A program made the translations under genes and the position numbers. This document shows positions 24,522 through 33,739 of a stretch of 43,696 nt of DNA, piece after piece. The number at the start of each line of letters is the position of its first letter. The stretch's first letter is position 1. The stretch comes from an uncultured Lentisphaeria bacterium (GTDB taxonomy: Bacteria; Verrucomicrobiota; Lentisphaeria; Victivallales; UBA1829). The notes under the pieces were generated by a model. It worked only from the letters and a program-made list of their open reading frames with translations, made no database searches and was not told the DNA's origin. The DNA lies in NCBI GenBank assembly GCA_949287225.1, contig CASEFP010000090.1:1-43696 (forward strand), in the 5' to 3' direction.

Positions 24522-25505
24522 ATGGCGGAAACGGAAATCATTTTGGGATATGATGTCGGCGGAACCAAGCTCGGAATCGGCCTTGCCTCCGCGGACGGGA
24601 AAATCCTCGGCAAAGACAGAATCGAAAACAAGGACACCTATCCGGAGGACATTCTTCCGCAACTGGTCGAAAAAGGGCGGAAACTTGTGGCGGACGCCGG
24701 ATTGAAGATGAGCGACGTCAAGGGATTCGGCATCTCCGCGCCCGGTCCGGCGGATATTGCCAACGGCATTCTGACCGCGCCGACCAACAACATCCACTGG
24801 CGCAATGTGCCGATCCAGTCCTATCTGGAAAACGCGCTTCAGATCAAAGGATGTTTTGAGAACGACGCGAACTGCGCAGCGCTCGCCGAATGGTTTTTCG
24901 GCGCCGGCAGGGGATGTCACGACTTCATCTACCTTACGATGAGCACCGGAATCGGCGGCGGCATCGTGACAAGCGATACATTGGTCCGCGGAACCGGATT
25001 CTACGGCGGCGAGGTCGGGCATGTCGTCATTGAAGTGCACAACGGCCGCCGCTGCGGCTGCGGTCACTACGGCTGCTACGAAGCCTACTGCGGCGGCCGC
25101 TCGGTCGCGCTTTACATTCAAAGTCTCCTGAAGGACAAACCCGATCACCCGATCGTCCAGTTCGCCGGCGGAAAGGTCGAAAACATCGACATGATCGCGC
25201 TGGAAAAAGCGGTGCGCGCCAAAGATTCGCTCGCACTGGAAATCTGGGAGGAGATCGCGATGCGCAACGCGCAGGCCTTCGGAATGCTGATGAACACCTT
25301 CAATCCGAAGCGCATCATCCTCGGAACCTTCGGCTGGGCAATCGGCGAACTCTATACCGATCCGATCAAAAAATATCTGCCGCGTTTCGCATGGCCCGAA
25401 ACGCTGGCGCAGTGCGAAATCGTTTCCAGCGAACTGCGGCGCGACATCGGATATTATGCGGGTGCGGCCGCAGCCATGTATTTCCTGCTGGGCAAACGCG
25501 CATAA
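24522..25505 (+). CDS. ROK-family sugar kinase
   Basis: The 327-residue protein is an ASKHA-fold sugar kinase of the ROK family. The N-terminal phosphate motif is GYDVGGTKLGIG, the catalytic region FENDANCAALAEW holds the base Asp near residue 114, TMSTGIGGGIV binds phosphate, and GEVGHVVIE with CGCGHYGCYEAYC is the ROK zinc motif. It has no DNA-binding N-terminus, so it is an enzyme and not a repressor. Glucose is the most common substrate of such kinases; mannose, fructose and N-acetyl sugars are alternatives. It has its own promoter and is followed after 15 bp by the ComM-like gene, so both may be on one RNA. Confidence 0.9.
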   Translation: MAETEIILGYDVGGTKLGIGLASADGKILGKDRIENKDTYPEDILPQLVEKGRKLVADAGLKMSDVKGFGISAPGPADIANGILTAPTNNIHWRNVPIQSYLENALQIKGCFENDANCAALAEWFFGAGRGCHDFIYLTMSTGIGGGIVTSDTLVRGTGFYGGEVGHVVIEVHNGRRCGCGHYGCYEAYCGGRSVALYIQSLLKDKPDHPIVQFAGGKVENIDMIALEKAVRAKDSLALEIWEEIAMRNAQAFGMLMNTFNPKRIILGTFGWAIGELYTDPIKKYLPRFAWPETLAQCEIVSSELRRDIGYYAGAAAAMYFLLGKRA

Positions 25506-25520
25506 GACAAGGAGTCTCCC

Positions 25521-27062
25521 ATGCTGACCAAAACCTATTCAGCGGCGCTGACGGGAATCGAAGCGCTGCCGCTGGAGGTGGAGGTCAACGCCTCGGGGCG
25601 CGGCGAACAGGATTTCGTCTCGATTGTCGGGCTGCCCGACGCGGCGGTAAGGGAAAGCCGGGAGCGCATCCGTTCCGCCCTCTATGCCTGCGGTTACAAC
25701 CATCCGTCCGGCGCGACGCTGGTCAACCTTGCGCCCGCGGACATCAAAAAGGAAGGCGCCGGATTTGATCTGCCGATCGCGCTCGGACTGATCGCGGCAA
25801 CGGGACAGCTGGACCCCGCGCTTCTCTCCGAGGCAATGGTGGTAGGCGAACTCGCGCTCGACGGCATGGTGCGGCCGGTCCGCGGCGTTCTGCCGGTGGC
25901 GTTGACCGCCCGCAGTTTCAAGCGGATCACAAAACTGATTGTGCCTGCAAAGAATATTTCCGAAGCAGCGGTTGCGGCTTCGCGCCTCAAAGTTTATGCG
26001 GCAGGATCTCTCCCGGAAGCGGTCGCCGCGCTGAAAGGGGAGGCGCTTCCGCTGGACCCGTCCGCCGCGGAACAGCTCTTTGCCGAGCCGGACTGGGCGA
26101 ATATTCCCGATTTTTCCGACGTCAAGGGGCAGACCGCCGCGAAACGCGCGCTCGAAATTGCGGCGGCGGGCGGTCATCATGTGCTGTTTGTCGGACCTCC
26201 CGGAAGCGGCAAGTCGATGCTGGCGAAGCGCCTGCCCGGCATTCTGCCGCCGATGACGGAGAATGAAACGCTGGAAACCAGCCGCATTCACAGTATTCTC
26301 GGCCTTCTGCCGCCGGATTCGCCGCTGATGAAGACGCGGCCGTTCCGTTCGCCGCACCATACGGTCAGCGACGCCGGACTGATCGGCGGCGGAACGAATC
26401 CGGGGCCCGGCGAAATCAGTCTCGCGCACAACGGCGTTCTCTTCCTGGATGAACTGCCGGAGTTCAAACGCAGTGTGCTGGAGGTGCTGCGTCAGCCGAT
26501 TGAAAGCGGAGTTGTGACGATTTCGCGTGCCTCCGGAACCTGCACGTTTCCCTCGCGTTTCATGCTGATCGCCGCGATGAATCCGTGTCCCTGCGGGCAC
26601 CTGGGCGACCGCCTTCACGTCTGCCGCTGCCGCCAGATGCAGATTCAGAACTACCGGGCCCGGATTTCGGGGCCGCTTCTCGACCGGATTGATCTTCATG
26701 TGGAGCTCGCCGCGCTGACCGATGAGGAGCTTCTCGGCAAAAACTGTTCCGAAAGCAGCCGGACGATCCGCGAACGGGTCATTGCGGCAAGAAAAATCCA
26801 GACCGCGCGCTTCGACGCCTCGCCGCGTCTGACCTGCAATGCGCAGATGGAATCCGCGCATATTCTCAAATACTGCAAACTGGATGTGACGACGGAAACG
26901 ATTCTGCGTCACGCAATTCACGAATTCGGTTTGAGCGCCCGCGCCTACGACCGTATTCTGCGGGTGTCGCGCACAATCGCCGATCTTGCAGGAAGCGGGG
27001 AACTGAAGCGCGAACATATTTTTGAAGCGATCGGATACCGTGCGCTGGATCGCAGAAACTAA
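25521..27062 (+). CDS. ComM/YifB-family Mg-chelatase-like AAA+ ATPase
   Basis: The 513-residue protein matches the YifB/ComM family from end to end. There is a Lon-like N-terminal domain ([31 protein letters not shown]), the Walker [11 protein letters not shown] near residue 232, the Walker B region [12 protein letters not shown], a small zinc-ligand-like [15 protein letters not shown] cluster, and the C-terminal chelatase domain ([20 protein letters not shown]). ComM is a hexameric helicase helping branch migration in natural transformation in Vibrio-type bacteria. dprA, another transformation gene, lies 6 kb away. AAGGAG stands 7 bp before the ATG. Confidence 0.92.
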   Translation: MLTKTYSAALTGIEALPLEVEVNASGRGEQDFVSIVGLPDAAVRESRERIRSALYACGYNHPSGATLVNLAPADIKKEGAGFDLPIALGLIAATGQLDPALLSEAMVVGELALDGMVRPVRGVLPVALTARSFKRITKLIVPAKNISEAAVAASRLKVYAAGSLPEAVAALKGEALPLDPSAAEQLFAEPDWANIPDFSDVKGQTAAKRALEIAAAGGHHVLFVGPPGSGKSMLAKRLPGILPPMTENETLETSRIHSILGLLPPDSPLMKTRPFRSPHHTVSDAGLIGGGTNPGPGEISLAHNGVLFLDELPEFKRSVLEVLRQPIESGVVTISRASGTCTFPSRFMLIAAMNPCPCGHLGDRLHVCRCRQMQIQNYRARISGPLLDRIDLHVELAALTDEELLGKNCSESSRTIRERVIAARKIQTARFDASPRLTCNAQMESAHILKYCKLDVTTETILRHAIHEFGLSARAYDRILRVSRTIADLAGSGELKREHIFEAIGYRALDRRN

Positions 27063-27088
27063 TAAAACAACACAGAGGAGGAAAAAAC

Positions 27089-27931
27089 ATGTTCAAAACG
27101 AAAACCATGCGTCTTATCCTCGGCGGCGCGCTGTTTCTGACGGCGTCCATGCTGTCGGCTCAGATCACAGTCAAAAACGGCGACCGGATCGCTTTTCTCG
27201 GAGATTCGATCACCCAGCAGGGCAATTACAGCGCGGGGTATCTCAATCTTGTCATGTCCGCACTGGAGGCCAACGGGATCAAGGCCGTCAAGATTCCGGC
27301 GGGGATCAGCGGACACAAGTCCAATCAGATGCTGGGACGCCTTGACCGTGACGTCATCCAGAAAAAACCGCAGATCATGACGCTGAGCTGCGGCGTGAAC
27401 GATGTCTGGCACGGCAAACGCGGTGTCCCGCTGGAAGATTATAAAAAGAACATCACGCAGATCGTGGACAAGGCACAGAAAGCCGGCATCAAGGTTTACA
27501 TTCTCACCGCCACGATGATTACGGAGAATCCGCAGCATGCGAACAATAAGAAACTCGCAGCCTACAATGATTTCCTGCGTGCACTTGCGAAGGAAAAATC
27601 CTGCGTGCTTGTCGATCTGAATGCCGACATGCAGAAAGAAATTGCCGCGGTCAGGGCGGAACATCCGAAAATCAAAGGGAATCTTCTGACCGTGGACGGT
27701 GTTCATATGAATCCGCTCGGCAACATCATGATGGCCAGCGGCATTCTCCGTGCCTTCGGCATGACCGATGCCCAGCTTGCAAAAGCGCAGTCCGCATGGG
27801 ATAAAAAGATTTTCCAGCAGGGAATCCGCCTGACTGTCGCGGAATACAAGGCGCTTTCAGAGAAAGCGTTTCAGGCAAATCAATCTCTTCCGGATTATCT
27901 GACCAGCCTGGTGAAGAAAGATCTTCACTAG
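27089..27931 (+). CDS. secreted SGNH/GDSL hydrolase
   Basis: A 280-residue exported esterase-type enzyme. The signal peptide is MFKTKTMRLILGGALFLTAS and cleavage is likely after MLSA near residue 23. Block I is AFLGDSITQQGNY with the Ser nucleophile; the Gly block is the AGISGHKSNQM region; block III is LSCGVNDVW; block V is VDGVHMNPLGN with Asp and His. This arrangement fits carbohydrate or platelet-activating-factor-acetylhydrolase-like SGNH esterases, so periplasmic deacylation of a sugar or glycan is plausible. AGAGGAGG lies 8 bp upstream of the ATG. The end of the frame is 100 bp from the stop of convergent hrpB; I see no clear terminator there. Confidence 0.88.
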   Translation: MFKTKTMRLILGGALFLTASMLSAQITVKNGDRIAFLGDSITQQGNYSAGYLNLVMSALEANGIKAVKIPAGISGHKSNQMLGRLDRDVIQKKPQIMTLSCGVNDVWHGKRGVPLEDYKKNITQIVDKAQKAGIKVYILTATMITENPQHANNKKLAAYNDFLRALAKEKSCVLVDLNADMQKEIAAVRAEHPKIKGNLLTVDGVHMNPLGNIMMASGILRAFGMTDAQLAKAQSAWDKKIFQQGIRLTVAEYKALSEKAFQANQSLPDYLTSLVKKDLH

Positions 27932-28030
27932 TAAGACGGCAATGCCCGGACGGGTGCGGACAGGGTTCTCACAACAGAATCAGGTGAAGCCGGAGCCGTT
28001 TTTCCCCCGAAAAAGCAGGTTTGGCCGGTC

Positions 28031-30559
28031 TTATCCGCGCCCGAGACTTCTTTTCGTGCGCCCCCGATGCGGCTGCGCCTGAAGGGGATCCTCCGGCCAG
28101 TCGTGTTTCGGGTAGCGGCCGCGCATCTCCTTGCGGACAAGGTGATAGGACTCCCGCCAGAAGCCGGCGAGATCGCCTGTCACCTGTACCGTCCGCATCG
28201 CGGGAGAAAGAATGTCCATGACGACGGCGACGCGCCCGTCCGCCACGCGCGGACTTTCCGTCATCCCGAAAATTTCCTGAAGCCGGACGGAAAGGCGCGG
28301 CGGTTCCGTTTCGTAGTTGACGCGGATTCTCGAGCCGCTGGGAACCTCGATCCGTTCCGGCGCGAGCGCATCCAGCATCCGGCGCTTCCGGTAATCCACC
28401 AGATTTTCCACGGCGCTGCGCAGCGTATCGCCCCGCAGCGATTCCAGCGAGGTGTTCTTTTCATTCAGGAACGGGACAAGCCATTGTTCAAGCGTCGCCT
28501 TCAGCGTCTCTTCCGAGAGATCGGGCCACTCGTCTCCGAGCGCGCGGCGGAGAAACGCGATCCGCGTCAGGAGCGAACGCTCGTTCTCCGACCATGGCAG
28601 CGAGTCGAACGGCTCCTTCCGCAGCGCGGCGGCAAGCGCGGCGGCGCGGCACGGCTGTGCAATGAGTTCCGACGACGCCGGAATGGATTTCTTCGAGAGC
28701 ACGATCGAACCAAGGCGCCTGGTGCGCGCGGCATTCAGGGATTTCGTATCCGTGTTCCACTCCAGTTCCACCGCCTCCTTCACAAGATTTTTCCCGCCCT
28801 CTTCGATTTCGGAAAGGGTCAGCGGTGCGCCGAGCACAACCGTCGGCAGTTTCCCCATCCCCTCCACCTGGGCGGCACAGAGGAATTCCGCACTCACCAT
28901 GTTATCGGCGGGATTCAGTTTCGCCGCCGTTCCGTTGGAAAGGATGTATTCACCGGAATTCGGAATCCGTGCACGGCCGATCCGGTCGGGATAAGCCAGA
29001 GCGAGAAGCGCTCCGCAGTGCGCCGTATCGGCGGGAGGAAAGGATTCGCCCGCCAGCTGGCGGAAAACGTTTTTGACGCGCTGGAACGCGGCATGATCGG
29101 CGTTCGGCGGAAGGTGCGGGGCATTTTTTCCAAGAAAAACAACCCGTTCCCGGATGTCCGCATGCGGTGAACTGCGCAGGAAATCCCGCTCGGACAGGAG
29201 CGCGGCCAGGGCGCAGGCAATTTCTCCGAGATGCTCTCTGCGCGCCGTCAGGATCATGTGCGCCAGACGCGGATGCAGCGGAAACGCCGCGATCTTCTCC
29301 CCGTGCGGTGTGAGGCGTGGGGAATCCGGTTCGAGCGCGCCCAGTTCGCAGAGGAGGCGGAACGCCTGTTCGAGCTTGGCGCGCGGCGGCGGATCGAGCC
29401 ATTTCAGCGTGTCCGCACGGTCCGGAGAGACCCCCCACTTCACCAGTTCCAGCGTCAGAGACGCCAGATCGGCCTCCAGAATCTCCGGCGTGCTGAACGG
29501 AGCGAAGGCCCGTTCCTCGAGCTCGTTCCAGAGCCGGAAGCAGACGCCCGGCGCGGTCCGTCCGACGCGTCCGCGCCGCTGTTCGGCGGACGCGAGGGAA
29601 ATGCGCACGGTCTCCAGTTTGTTCATCGCCGTTTTCGGCGAGAAGCGCGGCATGCGTACGAGTCCAGAGTCGATGATGACGCGCACCCCGTTCACTGTGA
29701 TGCTGGTCTCGGCTACCGGCGTGGAAAAGATCACCTTGCGGAAAGGAGGGGAAACCTCCTCCAATGCCCAGTCCTGCTCACGCGGCGGAAGATTCCCGTA
29801 GAGCGGCAGCAGCAGAAGATGATGCGCCTCCGCATCGGGAATTGCGGACTCGACGGCGCGGATCGCGGCACGGATCTCATACTCGCCGGGCAGAAAAACC
29901 AGAATATCGCCTGATTCATGATTCAGCGCATGGATCACGGCGCGGCAGACCTCGTTTTCAAGCCGTACCCCGCGCTCCGGCGCACGGTAAAAGACGCTTA
30001 CGTCGTAAAGGCGTCCTTCCGAGACAATGACCGGCGCATCGTCAAGCAGAGCGGAAACACGCGCGGCATCCATCGTCGCGGACATCACGAGAATCCGCAG
30101 ATCGTCGCGCAGTGCGGAACAGGCATCAAGCGCCAGCGCGAGCCCGAGATCGGCGTGGATGCTCCGTTCGTGGAATTCATCGAAAATCAGCAGGGAAACC
30201 CCCTCCAGAGCGGGATCGTTCTGGATCATGCGTGTCAGGATTCCCTCCGTGATGACCTCGATCCGCGTCTCCGGTCCGGTGACGCTCTCGAAGCGGGTGC
30301 GGTATCCGATTCGTTTCCCGACCGTTTCCCCGAGCAGATACGCAATTCTCGCGGCAACGCTTCTTGCGGCGATCCGGCGCGGCTCCAGCATCAGGATTTT
30401 TCCGCCGTGCAGACTCGAAGCATCCAGAAGCGACGGCGGCACCACGGTGCTTTTACCTGCACCGGGCGCGGCGCAGAGAACCGCGTAACGGTTCTTTTCC
30501 AGCGCCTGCTCCAGATCGCCCAGCACCGCTTCAACGGGCAGACCGGTATTCAAGCGCAT
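28031..30559 (-). CDS. hrpB: ATP-dependent helicase HrpB
   Basis: The 842-residue DExH-box helicase has Walker A APGAGKSTVVP near residue 35, DEFHERS (DExH), motif III SATMD, and the RecA2 signature EQRRGRVGRTAPGVCFRLW. It also has the HrpB-specific C-terminal domain ending near PKHDWPEDPL. Full length (E. coli HrpB is about 810-820). Its cellular role is poorly known. The ATG at 30559 overlaps the end of the sirtuin gene by 10 bp, so both are read from the sirtuin promoter. The last codons are basic (HRGRTKRSLGRG), a possible nucleic-acid tail. Confidence 0.95.
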   Translation of the reverse strand: MRLNTGLPVEAVLGDLEQALEKNRYAVLCAAPGAGKSTVVPPSLLDASSLHGGKILMLEPRRIAARSVAARIAYLLGETVGKRIGYRTRFESVTGPETRIEVITEGILTRMIQNDPALEGVSLLIFDEFHERSIHADLGLALALDACSALRDDLRILVMSATMDAARVSALLDDAPVIVSEGRLYDVSVFYRAPERGVRLENEVCRAVIHALNHESGDILVFLPGEYEIRAAIRAVESAIPDAEAHHLLLLPLYGNLPPREQDWALEEVSPPFRKVIFSTPVAETSITVNGVRVIIDSGLVRMPRFSPKTAMNKLETVRISLASAEQRRGRVGRTAPGVCFRLWNELEERAFAPFSTPEILEADLASLTLELVKWGVSPDRADTLKWLDPPPRAKLEQAFRLLCELGALEPDSPRLTPHGEKIAAFPLHPRLAHMILTARREHLGEIACALAALLSERDFLRSSPHADIRERVVFLGKNAPHLPPNADHAAFQRVKNVFRQLAGESFPPADTAHCGALLALAYPDRIGRARIPNSGEYILSNGTAAKLNPADNMVSAEFLCAAQVEGMGKLPTVVLGAPLTLSEIEEGGKNLVKEAVELEWNTDTKSLNAARTRRLGSIVLSKKSIPASSELIAQPCRAAALAAALRKEPFDSLPWSENERSLLTRIAFLRRALGDEWPDLSEETLKATLEQWLVPFLNEKNTSLESLRGDTLRSAVENLVDYRKRRMLDALAPERIEVPSGSRIRVNYETEPPRLSVRLQEIFGMTESPRVADGRVAVVMDILSPAMRTVQVTGDLAGFWRESYHLVRKEMRGRYPKHDWPEDPLQAQPHRGRTKRSLGRG

Positions 30560-31305
30560 GCATGAACCTCGCGCAGAAGCGTTTCCATGACTTCGACCGC
30601 GCGTCCATGCAGAAAGAGATCCGTGATGGAGTTCGTGTAGGCGGATTCCTGAAGATTGATTTCAATGATTTTCGCGCCATGGCGTTTTGCTTCGCGCGGG
30701 ACTTCGCAGGCGGGCATGACTTCGCCGGTCGTCCCGATGACGATCACGTAATCGCAGTCGGCTGCCGCGGCGAAGGAGCCGTGGAACGCGTCCTCGGGAA
30801 TGCCCTCGCTGAAAAAGACGAAATCGGGCTTGAGCAGTCCGCCGCACTTCGGACAGGAGGGGCGTTCCGGCGCAATCAGTTCACGGGTTGTGTCGAAACG
30901 TGCGTCACATTCCGTGCAGACGAGCTTGTCAAGCGTGCCGTGAAATTCCAGCACATGTTTCGAGCCCGCGCGCTGGTGAAGGCAGTCGATGTTCTGCGTG
31001 ACCACGGTATGAAGAAATCCCTCCTGTTCCAGCGCGGCAACTGCCCTGTGCGCCCCGTTCGGGAGCGCAGAACCCCAGTTGTCGTAGAAAACCTCGCGGA
31101 TCTGCGCCCAGGAGCGTTCCGGATGGGCATAAAAATAGTTGAGCTCGATAAAATCCGGATCGTATTTGTGCCAGAGTCCGCCGGGGCCGCGGAACGGCGG
31201 AATGCCGCTTTCCACGGAGATACCCGCACCGGTGAACGCCATTCCCTTTGCGCCTTTTGCGCGGATCAGCGCCGCCGCTTCAGACGCCTGTTTCAAAAAT
31301 TCCAT
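30550..31305 (-). CDS. cobB: NAD-dependent protein deacylase, SIR2 family
   Basis: The 251-residue sirtuin removes acyl groups from lysines using NAD. It shows GAGISVESGIPPFRG, TQNIDCLHQRAGS with the FHG catalytic His, the four-Cys zinc ribbon (CTECDA and CPKCGG), and the closing NLQE near residue 225. The start at 31305 has AGGAGGG close upstream; an earlier ATG at 31359 lies before the predicted transcription start (near 31338). It precedes hrpB with a 10-bp overlap. The symbol cobB is used in the general bacterial sense. Confidence 0.9.
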   Translation of the reverse strand: MEFLKQASEAAALIRAKGAKGMAFTGAGISVESGIPPFRGPGGLWHKYDPDFIELNYFYAHPERSWAQIREVFYDNWGSALPNGAHRAVAALEQEGFLHTVVTQNIDCLHQRAGSKHVLEFHGTLDKLVCTECDARFDTTRELIAPERPSCPKCGGLLKPDFVFFSEGIPEDAFHGSFAAAADCDYVIVIGTTGEVMPACEVPREAKRHGAKIIEINLQESAYTNSITDLFLHGRAVEVMETLLREVHACA

Positions 31306-31344
31306 AAAATCCCTCCTGTTCCGGCTTGATTTACGCTTGGGGGA

Positions 31345-31373
31345 ATTATACAGTTCCATTGTCGATAATGCAA
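31345..31373 (-). promoter_or_regulatory. promoter of the sirtuin-hrpB operon
   Basis: On the minus strand: TTGCAT (31373-31368), a 17-bp spacer and TATAAT (31350-31345). This is a near-consensus sigma-70 promoter. Confidence 0.8.
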
Positions 31374-31391
31374 TCGTGTTTCAGGTGGAAA

Positions 31392-32588
31392 ATGGCGCGA
31401 AAATTGAAAAATCAACTCATCAAAGAGGCAAAGGGCGAAGCAAAACGCTCGTTTTTCCGTCTGCTCCGGCTCAAATTCGCGCTGCCGCTTCTGCTGCTTG
31501 CATTTCTGGGGGCGCTCGGTTTCACCTTCGTGCCGGAGGAGTCCGTGCCGCCCGCGCTGGAGATGGTCCATACGTATCTTCTGCGGCAGCGGAACCATGC
31601 GGTGCGCGCTACGGGGCTTCCCGTTTCGCTTTACGAAGACGCGGTCCGGATCGAGGATTCCTCCGGCAGAAGTGTCCTTCTTTATTTTGCACCGTCGCCG
31701 CGGATCGCCGGCGCGCTTGCCGAGTTCATCGGGACGGCGGTCTCCACGTTGTATGTCTGCATCTACGATCTGGATCTCGAAAACGTCGCGGACGCGCTGA
31801 TCAATGCGAAGAACCGGGGCGTAACCGTCAAGGTCGTGACGGACAGCGACAACTATGCGCTGAACGCCGTGCGCCGCCTGCTGGAATCCGGCATCGAGGT
31901 CGTTCCGGACAACCGGAAAAGCATCATGCACAACAAATTCGTCGTCGCGGACGCAGCGCGCGTCTGGACCGGCTCGTTCAACTTCACCGAAAACTGCGCG
32001 GGAAAGAATGACAACAACGCCCTGGTTCTGGAATCCCCGGAGCTGGCCGCCGGATATATCGCCAAATTCGACGAATACTGGGAGGGACATTTCGGAAAAA
32101 AGGCGGAACTGCGTTCGGAAAATGCTTCCGTCAAGGCGGGTTCCATCCCGGTGCGCTATGCGTTTTCACCCTCGGACGGCGTGCGCAGAATCATTCTTGA
32201 GGAACTCTCCGGAGCAAAGCAAAGCGTCGATGTGATGGCATTTTCCTTCACGGACAACGATCTGGCAATCAGGCTGGCGGAGCTCGTCCGCAAAGGGGTC
32301 GCGGTGCGCTGTCTCTTCGACAACGGACAGGCGGGAAGCAAATACAGCAGAAAACAGTATCTCGCGAAGGCCGGAGCAAAGGTGTATCCCTCCCCGAACC
32401 GGACGGGAAAGATGCACCACAAAGTCATCATCATCGACAATGCGACGGTCATCACGGGAAGCTACAACTATTCACGGAACGCCGAGGAATCCAACGATGA
32501 AAACATCGTTGTCCTGCGCTGCCCCGCGATCGCGCACTATTATACAAAGGAATTCAACCGCTGCATCCGCGGAACCAAGGGTTATTGA
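31392..32588 (+). CDS. phospholipase D-like protein, membrane-anchored
   Basis: A 398-residue protein with two HKD motifs. The first is IMHNKFVVAD followed by TGSFNFTENC, and the second is KMHHKVIIID followed by TGSYNYSRNA. The two halves form a complete PLD active site. A hydrophobic segment (FALPLLLLAFLGALGFTF, about residues 28-46) after a Lys/Arg-rich start anchors it, so the enzyme faces the periplasm. Members act on phospholipids, as cardiolipin synthases, or as nucleases. The short linkers and N-F-T/N-Y-S endings look most like Nuc/PLD-type nucleases. Substrate unsettled. AGGTGG is 5 bp before the ATG. Confidence 0.87.
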   Translation: MARKLKNQLIKEAKGEAKRSFFRLLRLKFALPLLLLAFLGALGFTFVPEESVPPALEMVHTYLLRQRNHAVRATGLPVSLYEDAVRIEDSSGRSVLLYFAPSPRIAGALAEFIGTAVSTLYVCIYDLDLENVADALINAKNRGVTVKVVTDSDNYALNAVRRLLESGIEVVPDNRKSIMHNKFVVADAARVWTGSFNFTENCAGKNDNNALVLESPELAAGYIAKFDEYWEGHFGKKAELRSENASVKAGSIPVRYAFSPSDGVRRIILEELSGAKQSVDVMAFSFTDNDLAIRLAELVRKGVAVRCLFDNGQAGSKYSRKQYLAKAGAKVYPSPNRTGKMHHKVIIIDNATVITGSYNYSRNAEESNDENIVVLRCPAIAHYYTKEFNRCIRGTKGY

Positions 32589-32611
32589 CAGAGGATTCCC
32601 GCTGCCGCCGT

Positions 32612-33739
32612 TCAGCGTATGCGGTGATACACGGAGCCGGACTTGCGGACCTTGCGCAGAAGCTCCAGTCCGATCAGCGTCGCCATGACCTCGGAAGCGG
32701 GAATCCCCGTCGCAGCCGAAATGTCGTCAACCGAAGCGTCGCCCTTCGCCAGAAATTCCGTGATCTTTGCTCCTTCCGTCGAAAGCGAGGCGTCCGCCTG
32801 TTCCTCGAAGAACTGTTCGGAAGCGCTCTCCTCGCGCAGTGTGTTCGTTTCGCGCGAAAATCCGGGCAGGAAATCGAACTCCTCCAGAATGTGGTCGAAG
32901 TTCTCCACGAGAATCGCGTTCTGGCGGATCAGCTTGTTGCATCCCGCCGCCTGCGGATTGTCCGCCTGCCCCGGAACGGCGAAGAGCGTGCGGCCCTGTT
33001 CGCAGGCGAAGGAGGCGGTGATCAGAGATCCGCTGTTCAGCCCGGCCTCGACAACGAGCGTCGCCCGGGAGATGCCCGAAATGATCCGGTTGCGCATCGG
33101 GAACGAGTGACGCGTCGGGGAGAACTCCATCGGATATTCGCTGATGACCGCGCCGTGCTGCGCAATTTCCCGCGCCAGCGGCACATGTTCCTGCGGCTGG
33201 ATCCGCGCAAGCCCCCCGCCGAGCACGCTTACGGAGAGTCCGCCGGCATTGAGCGCGGCGCGGTGGGCGACCGCGTCCACGCCGTAGGCAAGGCCGGAGA
33301 CGATCGTGAATCCGGCGAATGCGGCCGCCTCGGAAAGATGCTGCGCCATCCGCTGCCCGTACTGCGTCATGTTGCGCGTGCCGACCACTGCAAGGGAGCA
33401 TCGGGAGATGGATTCGGGAATCTCGCCGCGCACATAGAGACACAGCGGCGCGTCATGAATCGTGGAGAGAAGCTCGGGATACGCCTCCTCGCCCCGCGTG
33501 ATGATCCGGACACCGCCGCGTTCGGCAAGTTCGAGTTCCCGTTTCAGATCGACGTAACGCTCCCAGTGGGCGACCTTTTCCGCAAGCACGGGCCCGATTC
33601 CCTGAATCGCCGCAAGCGCGTGTTCCGGACAGGAGAAAATCTCCCGCGGCGTTCCGCAGAGCGCCAGAAGCGTCGCCACCCGCGCGGGCCCGATCCCGCT
33701 CAGCATGTTCAAAATGATATAGGCTTCCCGTTCGGTCAT
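32612..33739 (-). CDS. dprA: DNA-processing protein DprA
   Basis: The 375-residue protein loads RecA on incoming single-stranded DNA during natural transformation. There is an N-terminal helix-hairpin-helix part (LNMLSGIGPARVATLLALCG...IQGIGPVLAEKV), then the Rossmann-like DprA core (VGTRNMTQYGQRMAQHL; GLAYGVDAVAHRAAL; FPMRNRIISGIS; EAGLNSGSLITASFACEQGR; FAVPG), then a C-terminal winged-helix of about 60 residues. It overlaps the aroB stop as ATGA and ends the five- to six-gene operon. With the ComM-like gene it suggests competence for transformation; no pilus machine is seen here beyond one prepilin-like protein. Confidence 0.95.
   Translation of the reverse strand: MTEREAYIILNMLSGIGPARVATLLALCGTPREIFSCPEHALAAIQGIGPVLAEKVAHWERYVDLKRELELAERGGVRIITRGEEAYPELLSTIHDAPLCLYVRGEIPESISRCSLAVVGTRNMTQYGQRMAQHLSEAAAFAGFTIVSGLAYGVDAVAHRAALNAGGLSVSVLGGGLARIQPQEHVPLAREIAQHGAVISEYPMEFSPTRHSFPMRNRIISGISRATLVVEAGLNSGSLITASFACEQGRTLFAVPGQADNPQAAGCNKLIRQNAILVENFDHILEEFDFLPGFSRETNTLREESASEQFFEEQADASLSTEGAKITEFLAKGDASVDDISAATGIPASEVMATLIGLELLRKVRKSGSVYHRIR

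Noticed and set aside
24046..25148. Long minus-strand frame across the gap before the ROK gene
   Set aside because: It depends on antisense of the ROK gene and gap DNA and has no recognisable content or start.
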